Source: Methanothrix sp. (GTDB lineage Archaea; Halobacteriota; Methanosarcinia; Methanotrichales; Methanotrichaceae). From it: 35,465 nucleotides of DNA. A program made the position numbers and the translations under genes. Positions 26,736-35,443 of the stretch are shown piece after piece; position 1 is the stretch's first letter; each line of letters starts with the position of its first letter. The stretch is taken from NCBI GenBank assembly GCA_026394505.1, contig JAPKYC010000183.1, positions 1 through 35,465 on the forward strand, read 5' to 3'. Below the pieces are notes generated by a model. That model was not told where the DNA came from. It ran no database searches and saw only the letters and a list, made by a program, of their open reading frames with translations.

Positions 26736-28417
26736 CGCCCCCAGGAAGGCAGAAGGCCTGCTAAAATCTCCATTCGCACATCCAGCAGCCTTCCCACGGT
26801 TGACCAGCCTCGAATCATATTGAAAACCTCGCTGTAAGTAACCTCGGCTTCGCCTGCATACTCGCCGATGCCCAGGCGGACAGCCCGCTCCGCTAAAAGC
26901 CGCCTGGCCAGCCGCTCTGCCTCCTCCGGAGTCATCTTTCTGTCCGATACCTTGCCTGTGATGCCCTCTTCAGCCACGCTAAACTCACCTTTCTCCGTGT
27001 CGATGTGCAGGTTCAGGGTTAAGGTGGGCCGGGCCACGGCGGCGCCGATGGCATTGGCAACGGGCGCATACTCGGGCACCATGGCGGCTATGCCCAGGCG
27101 AGCGGCCACCAGCGGCACGAGGAGGGGAGCGCCTCCGCCTACTCCCACAACGCTTCTGGCGGAAAGCAACTCTTTTTTCATGATCTCCCAGATGCGATAA
27201 GCAGGCTCCTGCTCCCATTCCCGGAACATCTCATTGACCTCAAAGACTATCTTGTCCACCACGGCATCGACGACCTTCTGGGCGGCCTCCTTTGCAGAGC
27301 AGCCCAGGCCCTCGGCCACGATCTGCATGGCCTTCTCCCCCTTGGCGGCGTCCCCGATCTGAGAGAGCCCCAAAACTCGCAGGGCATCGGTGGGCGTAGG
27401 CCCCTTTCCGCCCAGGCAGAGCGGAGGTCCGTCCCGATGCGGTCCGACGGCCAGGCAGCCGCAGCAGCCCTGGCTGGAAACGGCAACGGCACTGTCGCCG
27501 CCGATGGGTACCGACTTGACGGCAAAGGCCCGCACGTGGGTGAGAAGAGAGCCAACCCGGGCCCCTTTGGCGGAGAGCAGGGGCTTTCCGGAGAGGATGA
27601 GCGCCAGATCGGTGGTGGTTCCGCCGATATCCACGACCACACAGCTCTGGCCCGGCTCTGTGAGCGCCAGTACCCCCATGATGCTGGCGGCGGGCCCGGA
27701 GAAGATGGTCTCTACAGGCATCTGCACCGATTTGTCCAGGGGAAGGGTGCCGCCGTCCGCTTTGAGGATATAGACGGGAGCCGAGATCTTGCGCTCCTTC
27801 AGAGCTCTTGCCACGTCTTTGGCAAAATGCTCATAGCGGTCTTTGGTGGCGGCCGTGAGCATGGTTGTCGCTGCCCGGCGGGGGAAGTTTAGCTGGCCGG
27901 AAACTTTGTGCCCCAGCTCGATCTTGCTGCCTGGCAGAGCTGCGGCCAATATCTCGCCTACCAACAGTTCGTGAGCATGATTTCTCTGGCAGAATTTTCC
28001 TACCACGGCCACGCGGGAGAGGCCCTGTGCCCTGATCTGGGAAGCGGCCTCTTTGATCTGGGACTCTTTGAGCCGATCGATCTCTTTGCCCCGGAAATCG
28101 ATGGCACCATCCAAGATGATGCTCTCGCCCAGCGAGTAGTCCTTGGGATTGGTTCCTGGTCCCGGTATGAGCACCAAAGCCACGGGATCGGTCTTGCCCT
28201 CAGCGATCATATTAGTAATCAGTGTAGTGCTCAGGACCACTCGCTCGATCTTGCCGGTATCGATGCCTTGCACCAGCTCGTCTATTGCCATAAGCATGCA
28301 CTTCAACAGGTTATCGTGATCTGTCGGCACATATGCGGTCTTGACCACCTTATTGCCATCCACGACAACGGCATCGGTGGTGGTGCCGCCCACATCAATT
28401 CCTATAAGCATTTTCAT
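26729..28417 (-). CDS. Hydantoinase/oxoprolinase family protein
   Basis: 'MLIGIDVGGTTTDAVVVDG', 'VVLSTTLITNMIAEGK', 'ETIFSGPAASIMG', 'VVVDIGGTTTDLALI', 'GVGGGAPLLVP'. Confidence 0.9.
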   Translation of the reverse strand: MKMLIGIDVGGTTTDAVVVDGNKVVKTAYVPTDHDNLLKCMLMAIDELVQGIDTGKIERVVLSTTLITNMIAEGKTDPVALVLIPGPGTNPKDYSLGESIILDGAIDFRGKEIDRLKESQIKEAASQIRAQGLSRVAVVGKFCQRNHAHELLVGEILAAALPGSKIELGHKVSGQLNFPRRAATTMLTAATKDRYEHFAKDVARALKERKISAPVYILKADGGTLPLDKSVQMPVETIFSGPAASIMGVLALTEPGQSCVVVDIGGTTTDLALILSGKPLLSAKGARVGSLLTHVRAFAVKSVPIGGDSAVAVSSQGCCGCLAVGPHRDGPPLCLGGKGPTPTDALRVLGLSQIGDAAKGEKAMQIVAEGLGCSAKEAAQKVVDAVVDKIVFEVNEMFREWEQEPAYRIWEIMKKELLSARSVVGVGGGAPLLVPLVAARLGIAAMVPEYAPVANAIGAAVARPTLTLNLHIDTEKGEFSVAEEGITGKVSDRKMTPEEAERLARRLLAERAVRLGIGEYAGEAEVTYSEVFNMIRGWSTVGRLLDVRMEILAGLLPSWGRC

Positions 28418-28502
28418 TCGCCTTTCGATATGCGCTAACGATAAGGAGGTATATCGGCTTTGTGGTCTTTAGAGAGATTTTCTAGAGAAAGGACGAGGAA
28501 AT

Positions 28503-28736
28503 ATGAGTAAATACGCCCAAGTAGTCCCTGGCTATCGATATCCTCAAAACAGATCTTCTGAGTTGTGGTACTCCAATCGCCCCACACAAGATGATTTTGT
28601 TTGTCGTAGTTGTGGACTCTCTCTCCCGAATGACTACAATGCTGCTCTAAATATCAGAGCAAGGGTAGCCGTCAACATGCCCATCGCAGCCCGACTTTTT
28701 GCGGAGCCGCAAGCCCACGAATTTATTCATGGGTAG
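28503..28736 (+). pseudogene. Relic of an IS200/IS605 (IS1341-type) TnpB C-terminus
   Basis: 'RPTQDDFVCRSCGLSLPNDYNAALNIRARVAVNMP' resembles the TnpB zinc finger/RuvC-III end; no full transposase. Confidence 0.75.
28714..28733. repeat. Imperfect hairpin CCCACGAA-TTTA-TTCATGGG at the end of the TnpB relic (candidate IS right-end hairpin)
   Basis: 7 of 8 stem pairs, positioned over the relic ORF stop. Confidence 0.6.
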
Positions 28737-29704
28737 TTGACTCCAGTAGCTGACTTTACCAGTCCGTATAATGCCTCGTTTACGGGAACCTCTATATTAT
28801 GCTTTTTTGCCAGGCGAATGATGTGGCCGTTTATGGAATCAATCTCCGTCATCCTCCCCTTTGAAACATCCTGGAGCATGCTGGAAGTATTGCTAAATGT
28901 CTTCTCGGCTACGGAATAAACCACTTCAATAACCTCCTTTTCATCCCTAATTATGCCTTCCTTTGCTGCAACGTTCACCGTTTCTCTGATCGCGCCCTCC
29001 ACAGTGTTTTTGAGTACAGATGATAAAACAATCCCGTTCTCCCGGCGGGTCAAGGCAGTTATGGGATTTATCACGGAGTTGACAAAGAGCTTGTTGTATT
29101 GATGCTCCCTGAAATCCGGGGCAAATTCCATCTCAAAGCCCTTTTCAAAAAACCTATCCCTCATAAATTTTTTCTTATCCACGCCGATTTTGTCCTCCAA
29201 AATGGTCTTTCCCTTTCCCTTCAGCTGAGCCAAGTCGTCTTCTGAGAGCTTGACTCCCAGGGAGGTGATGCCTTCTAATACTTGAGAATCGGGCAGATCA
29301 AGCTCATCAAAGACTTCTCTATTTCCCATGCCGTTCATTAGCAGTATGAAGAGGGCGTTCTTCATTCTCCCTTGCAGCAGGCCCGACTTTCTTAATTCAT
29401 CGCAGACTGCGGGCAGCGAATACGTCTTAACGCATACTATTACGATCTCCGGACAAAAATCAGATGCTTTGAGATCTTCAAGGCCTGTAAAGTAGTGTTT
29501 GAACTGCACAATCTCTCTGCCTTCAGGTAAATCTATCCGCAGCCCGAGATCTTTTATTCTATTTATATGGCGGTTTCTTCCCAGGAGAGCCACGTTTTCG
29601 ATTTTCCTTCCATCTAAATCAAGAGCATCTGAGAGAAGATATCCCATGAAAGAGCCAATAGCTCCCGCTCCATAAATCAAGATATCTGCCATTTCATTCA
29701 TCAA
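28727..29704 (-). CDS. Ketopantoate reductase PanE/ApbA family protein
   Basis: 'DILIYGAGAIGSFMGYLLSDA', 'VVCVKTYSLPAVCDEL', 'LFVNSVINPITALTRRENG'. Confidence 0.85.
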   Translation of the reverse strand: MMNEMADILIYGAGAIGSFMGYLLSDALDLDGRKIENVALLGRNRHINRIKDLGLRIDLPEGREIVQFKHYFTGLEDLKASDFCPEIVIVCVKTYSLPAVCDELRKSGLLQGRMKNALFILLMNGMGNREVFDELDLPDSQVLEGITSLGVKLSEDDLAQLKGKGKTILEDKIGVDKKKFMRDRFFEKGFEMEFAPDFREHQYNKLFVNSVINPITALTRRENGIVLSSVLKNTVEGAIRETVNVAAKEGIIRDEKEVIEVVYSVAEKTFSNTSSMLQDVSKGRMTEIDSINGHIIRLAKKHNIEVPVNEALYGLVKSATGVNYP

Positions 29705-29783
29705 TCACTTGCCCCTATAAAAAATCTCTTCAGAGCGTCAAGCTGATATCTTAAAGGATTTTCTGTGGAGAGGGAAAAATGAG

Positions 29784-31691
29784 ATGAAAGACAAAAGGCT
29801 CCTGGAAGAGTTTAGGAAGATTTATCCTGAGAAGTTCGCATCAGAAGATGAGATCTTCTCTCATATCCATGCTGGCGACCGCATCTTCATCGGCACGGGC
29901 TGCGGCGAGCCCCAGTATCTGATTTTTGCCCTGGTCAACTACGTAAAAAATCACCCCAAGGCGTTCTTCGATGCCGAGCTGATCCACGTCTGGACGCTGG
30001 GAGTGGCGCCTTACAACGATGAGAAGCTGCAGGAGAACTTCCGGCTTGACTCCTTCTTTGTGGGCGACAGCACTAGAAATTCCGTCAATCGCGGCGCGGC
30101 GGACTACACGCCCGTCTTCCTCTCTGCTGTTCCCGATCTCTTCCGCTCAGAGCTGATACCCGTGGATGTGGCTCTGATCCAGACCTCTCTTCCTGATAAA
30201 CACGGCTATTTGAGCCTGGGAATAAGCGTGGATGTGGTCGAATCAGCAGTAGAAATGGCTGAGCTGGTCGTGGCCCAGGTCAATATGAACATGCCCCGCA
30301 CCCATGGTGATGGATTTATAAATATAAAAGACATGGATTTTCTTCTGCCCTATGATGAGCCTCTGCTGGAGTATTCCGTCAAAGCGCCTAACGATATTGT
30401 GCAGAGTATTGGAAGATATGTGGCACGCATCATCGAAGACGGCTCGACCATTCAGGTGGGCTACGGCCTGATCCCGGATGCCGTGCTGCCCAATTTAGTG
30501 GATAAAAAGGATCTGGGAGTTCACACTGAATTGCTCAGCGACGGCATCGTCAATCTCATGAAAAAAGGGGTGGTCACCAATAAGAAGAAGACCCACAATC
30601 CCGGCAAGACCATCACCTCCTTTTGCATGGGTAGCCGGGAGACCTACGATTTCCTGGACGAGAACCCTGCCGTGGAATTCAAAAGGATCGATTACACCAA
30701 CCATCCCCTCATAATCGCCAGAAATCGGCTCATGACCGCTATCAACAGCGCCATGGAATTGGATCTGACCGGCCAGGCCACGGCAGAGTCGCTGGGCGGC
30801 ACCTTTTACAGCGGCATCGGCGGACAGGCGGATTTCATGCGCGGGGCAGTGCTGGCGCCGGGGGGAAAGACCATATTAGCCCTGCCCTCCACGGCCCTAA
30901 ATGAGAGCGTCTCCCGAATTGTTCCCGTACTGCAGGAGGGTGCAGGAGTCACTCTGAACCGGGGCGATGTTCGCTATGTGGTAACTGAGTACGGAATTGC
31001 CTATCTGCACGGCAAGAACATTCGGGAGAGGGCTATGGATCTCATCGCAGTCGCCCATCCCAAATTCCGGCCCTGGCTGATGGAAACGGCCCGGAAGAGG
31101 ACTCTCATCTACAAAGATCAGGTCTTCATTCCGGGAGAGAAGGGCATGTATCCCGAGGAGCTGGAGATTTACAGGACAACTGCAAAAGGGCTCAATCTGT
31201 TCCTGCGGCCTGCCAAGATCACTGACGAGTCGCTGCTTAAGGACTTCTTTTACGATCTAACCGAGGAGAGCCTGTACAAGCGCTTCTTCTCCGCCCGAAA
31301 AGACATGCCGCATAGGAGGCTGCAGGATTTCGTGGCCGTGGACTACAGCAAGAAGATGGAGATCCTGGCCACGATTAGGGAAAACGAAAAGGAGATCATA
31401 ATTGGCCTCGGTCAGTATGAGCTCAACTCAGACATGCACACGGCAGAGGTCGCCCTGGTGGTGAGGGATAAATTCCAGGCACAGGGCGTGGGCAGAGAGC
31501 TTCTCTCTTATTTGATTTACCTGGCGAAAAGGCAGGGCCTGCTCGGATTTTCGGGAGATGTACTGGTGGAGAATAAATCCATGGTGCGGCTCTTTGAGAA
31601 GATGGGATTTGATACCGAGAAGAGAAGCGAAGAGGGGGTTTACGAGATGCGCATGTGGTTTCGGGATGTTGGGAGCGGGGATAGGATATGA
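29784..31691 (+). CDS. Acetyl-CoA hydrolase/CoA-transferase family protein with C-terminal GNAT domain
   Basis: 'GDRIFIGTGCGEPQYLI', 'GIGGQADFMRGAVLAPGGKTILALPST', 'VRYVVTEYGIAYLHGKNIRERA'; C-terminal GNAT 'VALVVRDKFQAQGVGRELLSYLI'. Confidence 0.9.
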   Translation: MKDKRLLEEFRKIYPEKFASEDEIFSHIHAGDRIFIGTGCGEPQYLIFALVNYVKNHPKAFFDAELIHVWTLGVAPYNDEKLQENFRLDSFFVGDSTRNSVNRGAADYTPVFLSAVPDLFRSELIPVDVALIQTSLPDKHGYLSLGISVDVVESAVEMAELVVAQVNMNMPRTHGDGFINIKDMDFLLPYDEPLLEYSVKAPNDIVQSIGRYVARIIEDGSTIQVGYGLIPDAVLPNLVDKKDLGVHTELLSDGIVNLMKKGVVTNKKKTHNPGKTITSFCMGSRETYDFLDENPAVEFKRIDYTNHPLIIARNRLMTAINSAMELDLTGQATAESLGGTFYSGIGGQADFMRGAVLAPGGKTILALPSTALNESVSRIVPVLQEGAGVTLNRGDVRYVVTEYGIAYLHGKNIRERAMDLIAVAHPKFRPWLMETARKRTLIYKDQVFIPGEKGMYPEELEIYRTTAKGLNLFLRPAKITDESLLKDFFYDLTEESLYKRFFSARKDMPHRRLQDFVAVDYSKKMEILATIRENEKEIIIGLGQYELNSDMHTAEVALVVRDKFQAQGVGRELLSYLIYLAKRQGLLGFSGDVLVENKSMVRLFEKMGFDTEKRSEEGVYEMRMWFRDVGSGDRI

Positions 31692-32272
31692 GGAAGCTCA
31701 TAGTAATCAGAATTGTGCATTCGCCCACAGATATGGGCTCGGCTGGCGGGGCCCTGGAAAAAGCCGGCATATCAACCCTGGGAAGGATGCGCTGGCAGGA
31801 AAACCAGAAGAAGATTGAGAGCTTCTGGCTGGAGCTGGAAGCCGAGGTGGACGAACTGGGCCTGGACGTGGAGAAGCTTGTCATCTACCAGGACGGCCTG
31901 CCCTGCGCTGGAGCTATTGGTGAGCGAATTGTGCGCGAGACGGCAGCCAAAGGCAGCAAGAACTACCAGATTGTGCAAAAGCTCATGGACAGGGGCGCCA
32001 AGATTGAGGCGACGGAAAGCGCAGATCTGCTCCGCCAGGAGTACGGCTATATCAAAGCCCTTCTGGAGGCAAAAACGGATGAGGAGAGGCGGACGGCGGA
32101 AGAAAGATACAACCAGGTCAAAGATCAGTTGCTGGAGGAGCGGGATCTATTCATTGCCAGGGCCATTGATGCCACTTTAGCGGAGGGCGAGACGGGCCTG
32201 CTCTTCATTGGAGCCTCGCACAATGTGCTCCCCAAAATTGCCGGGGATATTGAGGTGAAGTGCCTGGACTGA
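31688..32272 (+). CDS. Conserved-looking hypothetical protein translationally coupled to the CoA-transferase gene
   Basis: ATGA overlap with the upstream stop; 194-aa well-formed ORF with charged helical middle. Confidence 0.7.
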   Translation: MRKLIVIRIVHSPTDMGSAGGALEKAGISTLGRMRWQENQKKIESFWLELEAEVDELGLDVEKLVIYQDGLPCAGAIGERIVRETAAKGSKNYQIVQKLMDRGAKIEATESADLLRQEYGYIKALLEAKTDEERRTAEERYNQVKDQLLEERDLFIARAIDATLAEGETGLLFIGASHNVLPKIAGDIEVKCLD

Positions 32273-32297
32273 AGGGATTGAAGAAAAAAAATGGATG

Positions 32298-32341
32298 TTC
32301 GCGATTTCCAGTGGCAAAACTTGGGTTACTATGGGCTCTCC
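32298..32341. repeat. Intergenic repeat copy 2
   Basis: TTCGCGATTTCCAGTGGCAAAACTTGGGTTACTATGGGCTCTCC. Confidence 0.75.
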
Positions 32342-32346
32342 GAAAT

Positions 32347-32388
32347 CATAGCGTCCTCTGTGAACTCTGTGTCTCTGTGATTGAAACG
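32347..32388. repeat. 'TEGTE/HRDTE' phantom-ORF type intergenic repeat
   Basis: CATAGCGTCCTCTGTGAACTCTGTGTCTCTGTGATTGAAACG; minus strand reads ...HRDTEFTEDAM... Confidence 0.55.
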
Positions 32389-32391
32389 TCG

Positions 32392-32961
32392 TTAGCCACT
32401 GGTAATAACTAAATGGTTACGAACTACCACCATCGCTTCCGCTGCCCCGGCCAGGGCCTCCTCGAACTCATTCCTGTCCGAAAGGGATATGCGCGCACTG
32501 CCATGTGGATAAATCAGTTCCAGCTCCTTTCTTACCTCATGAGATGCCGGCACTCTCAATACGCGCAAGTTCTCCAGCGGCGTTTCAAAGAGGACCTTGC
32601 CTGGAGTTTTAATCCATAAAATAACTCTATGGCTGGTGATATTCCAGATGCCGGGCACCCAGCATTTGATCAGGCCCTCCTCCTCTCGCAGATATCCGAA
32701 GGCCTTGTAGAGGATCTGCTCGCCCGGAAAAAGAGGAAGATGCGTCTCCGCTCTCGCGTACAATTCCCGGCTGCTCTTATCCCAATCTTCCATTATGCCG
32801 TACTCCAGCATGGTCTCCATGCCGGCAATCATGGCCTTCAGGGTCACGCCTATCAGTGGAATGCCGGCCACAGAGATGATCAGATCGGCATTAAGAACCG
32901 CTCCTTTGTTGAGGAGCCGATCCAAAACCTCGACCAGACAACTCTCCTTTTCCGGATTCAT
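32392..32961 (-). CDS. Gas vesicle GvpA/GvpJ-family domain fused to a PH/GRAM-like C-terminal domain
   Basis: 'LVEVLDRLLNKGAVLNADLIISVAGIPLIGVTLKAMIAGMETMLEYG' (Gas_vesicle) followed by 'LFPGEQILYKAFGYLREEEGLIKCWVPGIWNITSHRVILWIKTPGKVLFETPLENLRVLRV'. Confidence 0.8.
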   Translation of the reverse strand: MNPEKESCLVEVLDRLLNKGAVLNADLIISVAGIPLIGVTLKAMIAGMETMLEYGIMEDWDKSSRELYARAETHLPLFPGEQILYKAFGYLREEEGLIKCWVPGIWNITSHRVILWIKTPGKVLFETPLENLRVLRVPASHEVRKELELIYPHGSARISLSDRNEFEEALAGAAEAMVVVRNHLVITSG

Positions 32962-33758
32962 CCCGCCCCCGAGAGACACACAAAGCTGAAGGGAGCCCAG
33001 GGGCCGGTGAACCTTACAAAGAACCCCTCCTTGCAGTTGATCTCCTCAAGGACCTCGCCCAGCTTTTTCACAGCCTCTTTTGAAACCCTGCAGGTGTAGG
33101 AGGCGAGAAGCTTCTTGCCCCTATATTTCTCGGGGGTCCAGGACGTTCTGCCGGCGGTCTTCAGCTCTTTCACCAGAGGCTTGATTTCTGAGCAAAACTG
33201 ATCTGCCAGCCAGCCCGCCTCAGAGCGGGTCAGGCTCTTCAGCTTCAGGTCCAGATTGCGCCTCTGCAAGTAGGCCTTCCCTTTGGGCTCCTTTTCGATG
33301 CTGTTCTTGAGATCCCCCAGCTCCTGATTCTTGGCCAAAACCATTTTTTCCAGATAATCATAATCGCAGTAGACCTGGATTGAATACTCCGCCGATCCTT
33401 GCATGCGCAGCAGCTCGCCGGCGAGATGTTCGTAGTCCCGGCAAAGCCAGTCTTTGACCACATCATCATCTCCCTTGATGATAACATCGAAAGAGAAGGG
33501 AAGCACGGTTCCGAACATCTTCGTGGCCTGGTCTATCACATAGCTATGCTCCAGGACCCACTCCTCAGCCAGTTTTTTGTCCTCCGTCTGGTAGGGCTTT
33601 GCCTCGCAGGCATGAACTATCGCAGCGATATCTTTGTAGGGTACTGTGTAGACGTTATTCTCCTGGATGCCGATGCTGCCCAACCGGGCCATGTGTCCGG
33701 TCCTGGCGACCGAGTAAAGGTACCTGGCCTCTTTGACCATATTTTGGGACTCCACCAT
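32958..33758 (-). CDS. Gas vesicle protein GvpL/GvpF
   Basis: 'YLYSVART', 'NNVYTVPYKDIAAIVHACEA', 'HSYVIDQATKMFGTVLPFSFDVII'; ends at the start of the GvpJ-PH gene. Confidence 0.88.
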   Translation of the reverse strand: MVESQNMVKEARYLYSVARTGHMARLGSIGIQENNVYTVPYKDIAAIVHACEAKPYQTEDKKLAEEWVLEHSYVIDQATKMFGTVLPFSFDVIIKGDDDVVKDWLCRDYEHLAGELLRMQGSAEYSIQVYCDYDYLEKMVLAKNQELGDLKNSIEKEPKGKAYLQRRNLDLKLKSLTRSEAGWLADQFCSEIKPLVKELKTAGRTSWTPEKYRGKKLLASYTCRVSKEAVKKLGEVLEEINCKEGFFVRFTGPWAPFSFVCLSGAG

Positions 33759-33786
33759 TCAGATCTCCTTGATCGCCATCCTGATC

Positions 33787-34143
33787 CTAGTCTAACTTGA
33801 GCTCCAGTATGCCGTTCTTGAAGCTTTTCATGATGATGGATTTTGCCGGCCGCGGTAGAGCTACATTTTTGCTGAACTGGCCGGCAGTTATCTTTAGAGA
33901 ATCTCCCTCCAGATCCATCTTCAAATCCTCCACGTAGACTCCGAAAAGCTCGGCAATGATCGTGATGCCGTCCTTTCCTTCCATCACGTCCACCATTCGT
34001 GGCCCATGTAGCTCAGACTCGGCCATCCCCATATCCTTCGCTCTTCTGGCAGCTCGCAAAAGCCCTTGCCGCAGAAGCCTGGTATAAACGTGCTGGGTAT
34101 GCCGCCCATTTCCCGCGTAATGGTATTTGTCTCTGCCGACCAT
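33787..34143 (-). CDS. GvpH-like/Hsp20-fold gas vesicle protein, paralogue 2
   Basis: 'VDVMEGKDGITIIAELFGVYVEDLKMDLEGDSLKITAGQFSKNVALPRPAKSIIMKSFKNGILELKLD'. Confidence 0.8.
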   Translation of the reverse strand: MVGRDKYHYAGNGRHTQHVYTRLLRQGLLRAARRAKDMGMAESELHGPRMVDVMEGKDGITIIAELFGVYVEDLKMDLEGDSLKITAGQFSKNVALPRPAKSIIMKSFKNGILELKLD

Positions 34144-34146
34144 ATC

Positions 34147-34470
34147 TCAGGACTCCTCTTTTTGGCTTTCTGCTCTCCAGCTCGCTGGGTTCAGGAACTT
34201 GTCTATCAGGTCTTCCGCGGCTAGATCCAGATCACTGCGAACCGATTGCACGGCATCTATGATGTTGTTATCGGACTTTATCTTATCAAGGGCCTCGGTT
34301 AATTCTGAGAGAGCCTGGCCCAGCCGCTCTATCTCGCAGTCGCTCAGACTTCCGCTCTCCATTCTCCTCAAAGCCTGTCGTTCCAAAAGCTCCTGGATGA
34401 TCTCCACCAATGCCACCACCAGGCCCAAAAGGCCCTCTTTCAGGTTTCCTTCATCCAGGTTGATCGCCAT
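34147..34470 (-). CDS. gvpK: Gas vesicle protein GvpK
   Basis: 'GLLGLVVALVEIIQELLERQALRRMESGSLSDCEIERLGQALSEL'. Confidence 0.92.
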   Translation of the reverse strand: MAINLDEGNLKEGLLGLVVALVEIIQELLERQALRRMESGSLSDCEIERLGQALSELTEALDKIKSDNNIIDAVQSVRSDLDLAAEDLIDKFLNPASWRAESQKEES

Positions 34471-34478
34471 TTCGGACC

Positions 34479-35060
34479 CTAGTCTAGCTTGAGATGAAGT
34501 ATGCCGTTCTTGAAGCTCTTCTCAATGATGGATTTTGCCGGCCGCGGCATTGCTATTTTCTTGCTGAACTGGCCGGCAGTTATCTCAAGAGTTTCTCCCT
34601 CCAGATTCATCAACAAGTCCTCCTCGGAGACACCGGGCAGTTCGGCAATGATGGTGATTCCGTCCTTTCCTTCCATGACATCCACTATCGGCTGCCTGTG
34701 AGGTGCGGACTTCGGCATCTCAACGCTTTCCGTTCGGGGGGCCGCCCTTCTCGCTCCATGGCCTAGCGGCCTGGTAGAAACATGATAATCGACGACAGGT
34801 TTGCTGGACCAGCCTACATCGATCCTGTGTTTTATCTCCGCGTCCGTGTCGGCAATCCTTTGCCTGAATTCGGGTGAGGACTCTTCCAGGGACTTGATTA
34901 TGCCCCCCAGACCGGGGATGAACTGGCTCACCACGTTTTGCACTATGCCCCCCACCTGAATATCCTCACTTTGCTTATGGGACCCCTTTTCCAGTTCTTC
35001 GATCCTCTTTTCCAGGCGCGCTATCTTCTCTACATCCTTATCTTTTGAGTCCTCAACCAT
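34479..35060 (-). CDS. gvpH: GvpH (Hsp20-like) gas vesicle protein
   Basis: N-terminal coiled coil, 'VQNVVSQFIPGLGGIIKSLEE', Hsp20-like C-terminus; start at MVEDSKD with GGAGAG upstream. Confidence 0.85.
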   Translation of the reverse strand: MVEDSKDKDVEKIARLEKRIEELEKGSHKQSEDIQVGGIVQNVVSQFIPGLGGIIKSLEESSPEFRQRIADTDAEIKHRIDVGWSSKPVVDYHVSTRPLGHGARRAAPRTESVEMPKSAPHRQPIVDVMEGKDGITIIAELPGVSEEDLLMNLEGETLEITAGQFSKKIAMPRPAKSIIEKSFKNGILHLKLD

Positions 35061-35077
35061 TGATATCTCTCCCAAGA

Positions 35078-35443
35078 TCAATCGTATTTTCCGAGGCTCC
35101 CCCGGATGATGGGCAGGGGTGCTGGGCTGGACCAACCGCAGATGTGACAGCCCTCTCGAATCAGCTGATCTTCATCTCTTCTGTTTCCGCATTCCGGGCA
35201 GCAGGCCTTGGGTTTGAGAGCATCTTTCCACACTGGTGCATTCAGATTGGTGCCCGCGGGCATCTCCAGGCCGTACTTGGCCGCGGTCTCAAAAGAGGCC
35301 AAAACTGCCCGAATCTTGATGCCTAAAAGCTCCGTGCCTGCCAAAGATACGGCTATATCCGCATTGATCACCAGGCCCTTGTCAAGGATTCTTTCTACAA
35401 TATCGGCAAGATTCTGGCTTCTTGTCGGCGCCAATGAATTCAT
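35078..35443 (-). CDS. Gas vesicle GvpA/GvpJ-family domain fused to a C-terminal zinc ribbon
   Basis: 'LADIVERILDKGLVINADIAVSLAGTELLGIKIRAVLASFETAAKYGLE' followed by 'CCPECGNRRDEDQLIREGCHICGWSS'. Confidence 0.85.
   Translation of the reverse strand: MNSLAPTRSQNLADIVERILDKGLVINADIAVSLAGTELLGIKIRAVLASFETAAKYGLEMPAGTNLNAPVWKDALKPKACCPECGNRRDEDQLIREGCHICGWSSPAPLPIIRGSLGKYD

Noticed and set aside
27390-28438. Plus-strand ORFs opposite hydantoinase/oxoprolinase
   Set aside because: Shadow ORFs of a high-GC coding region
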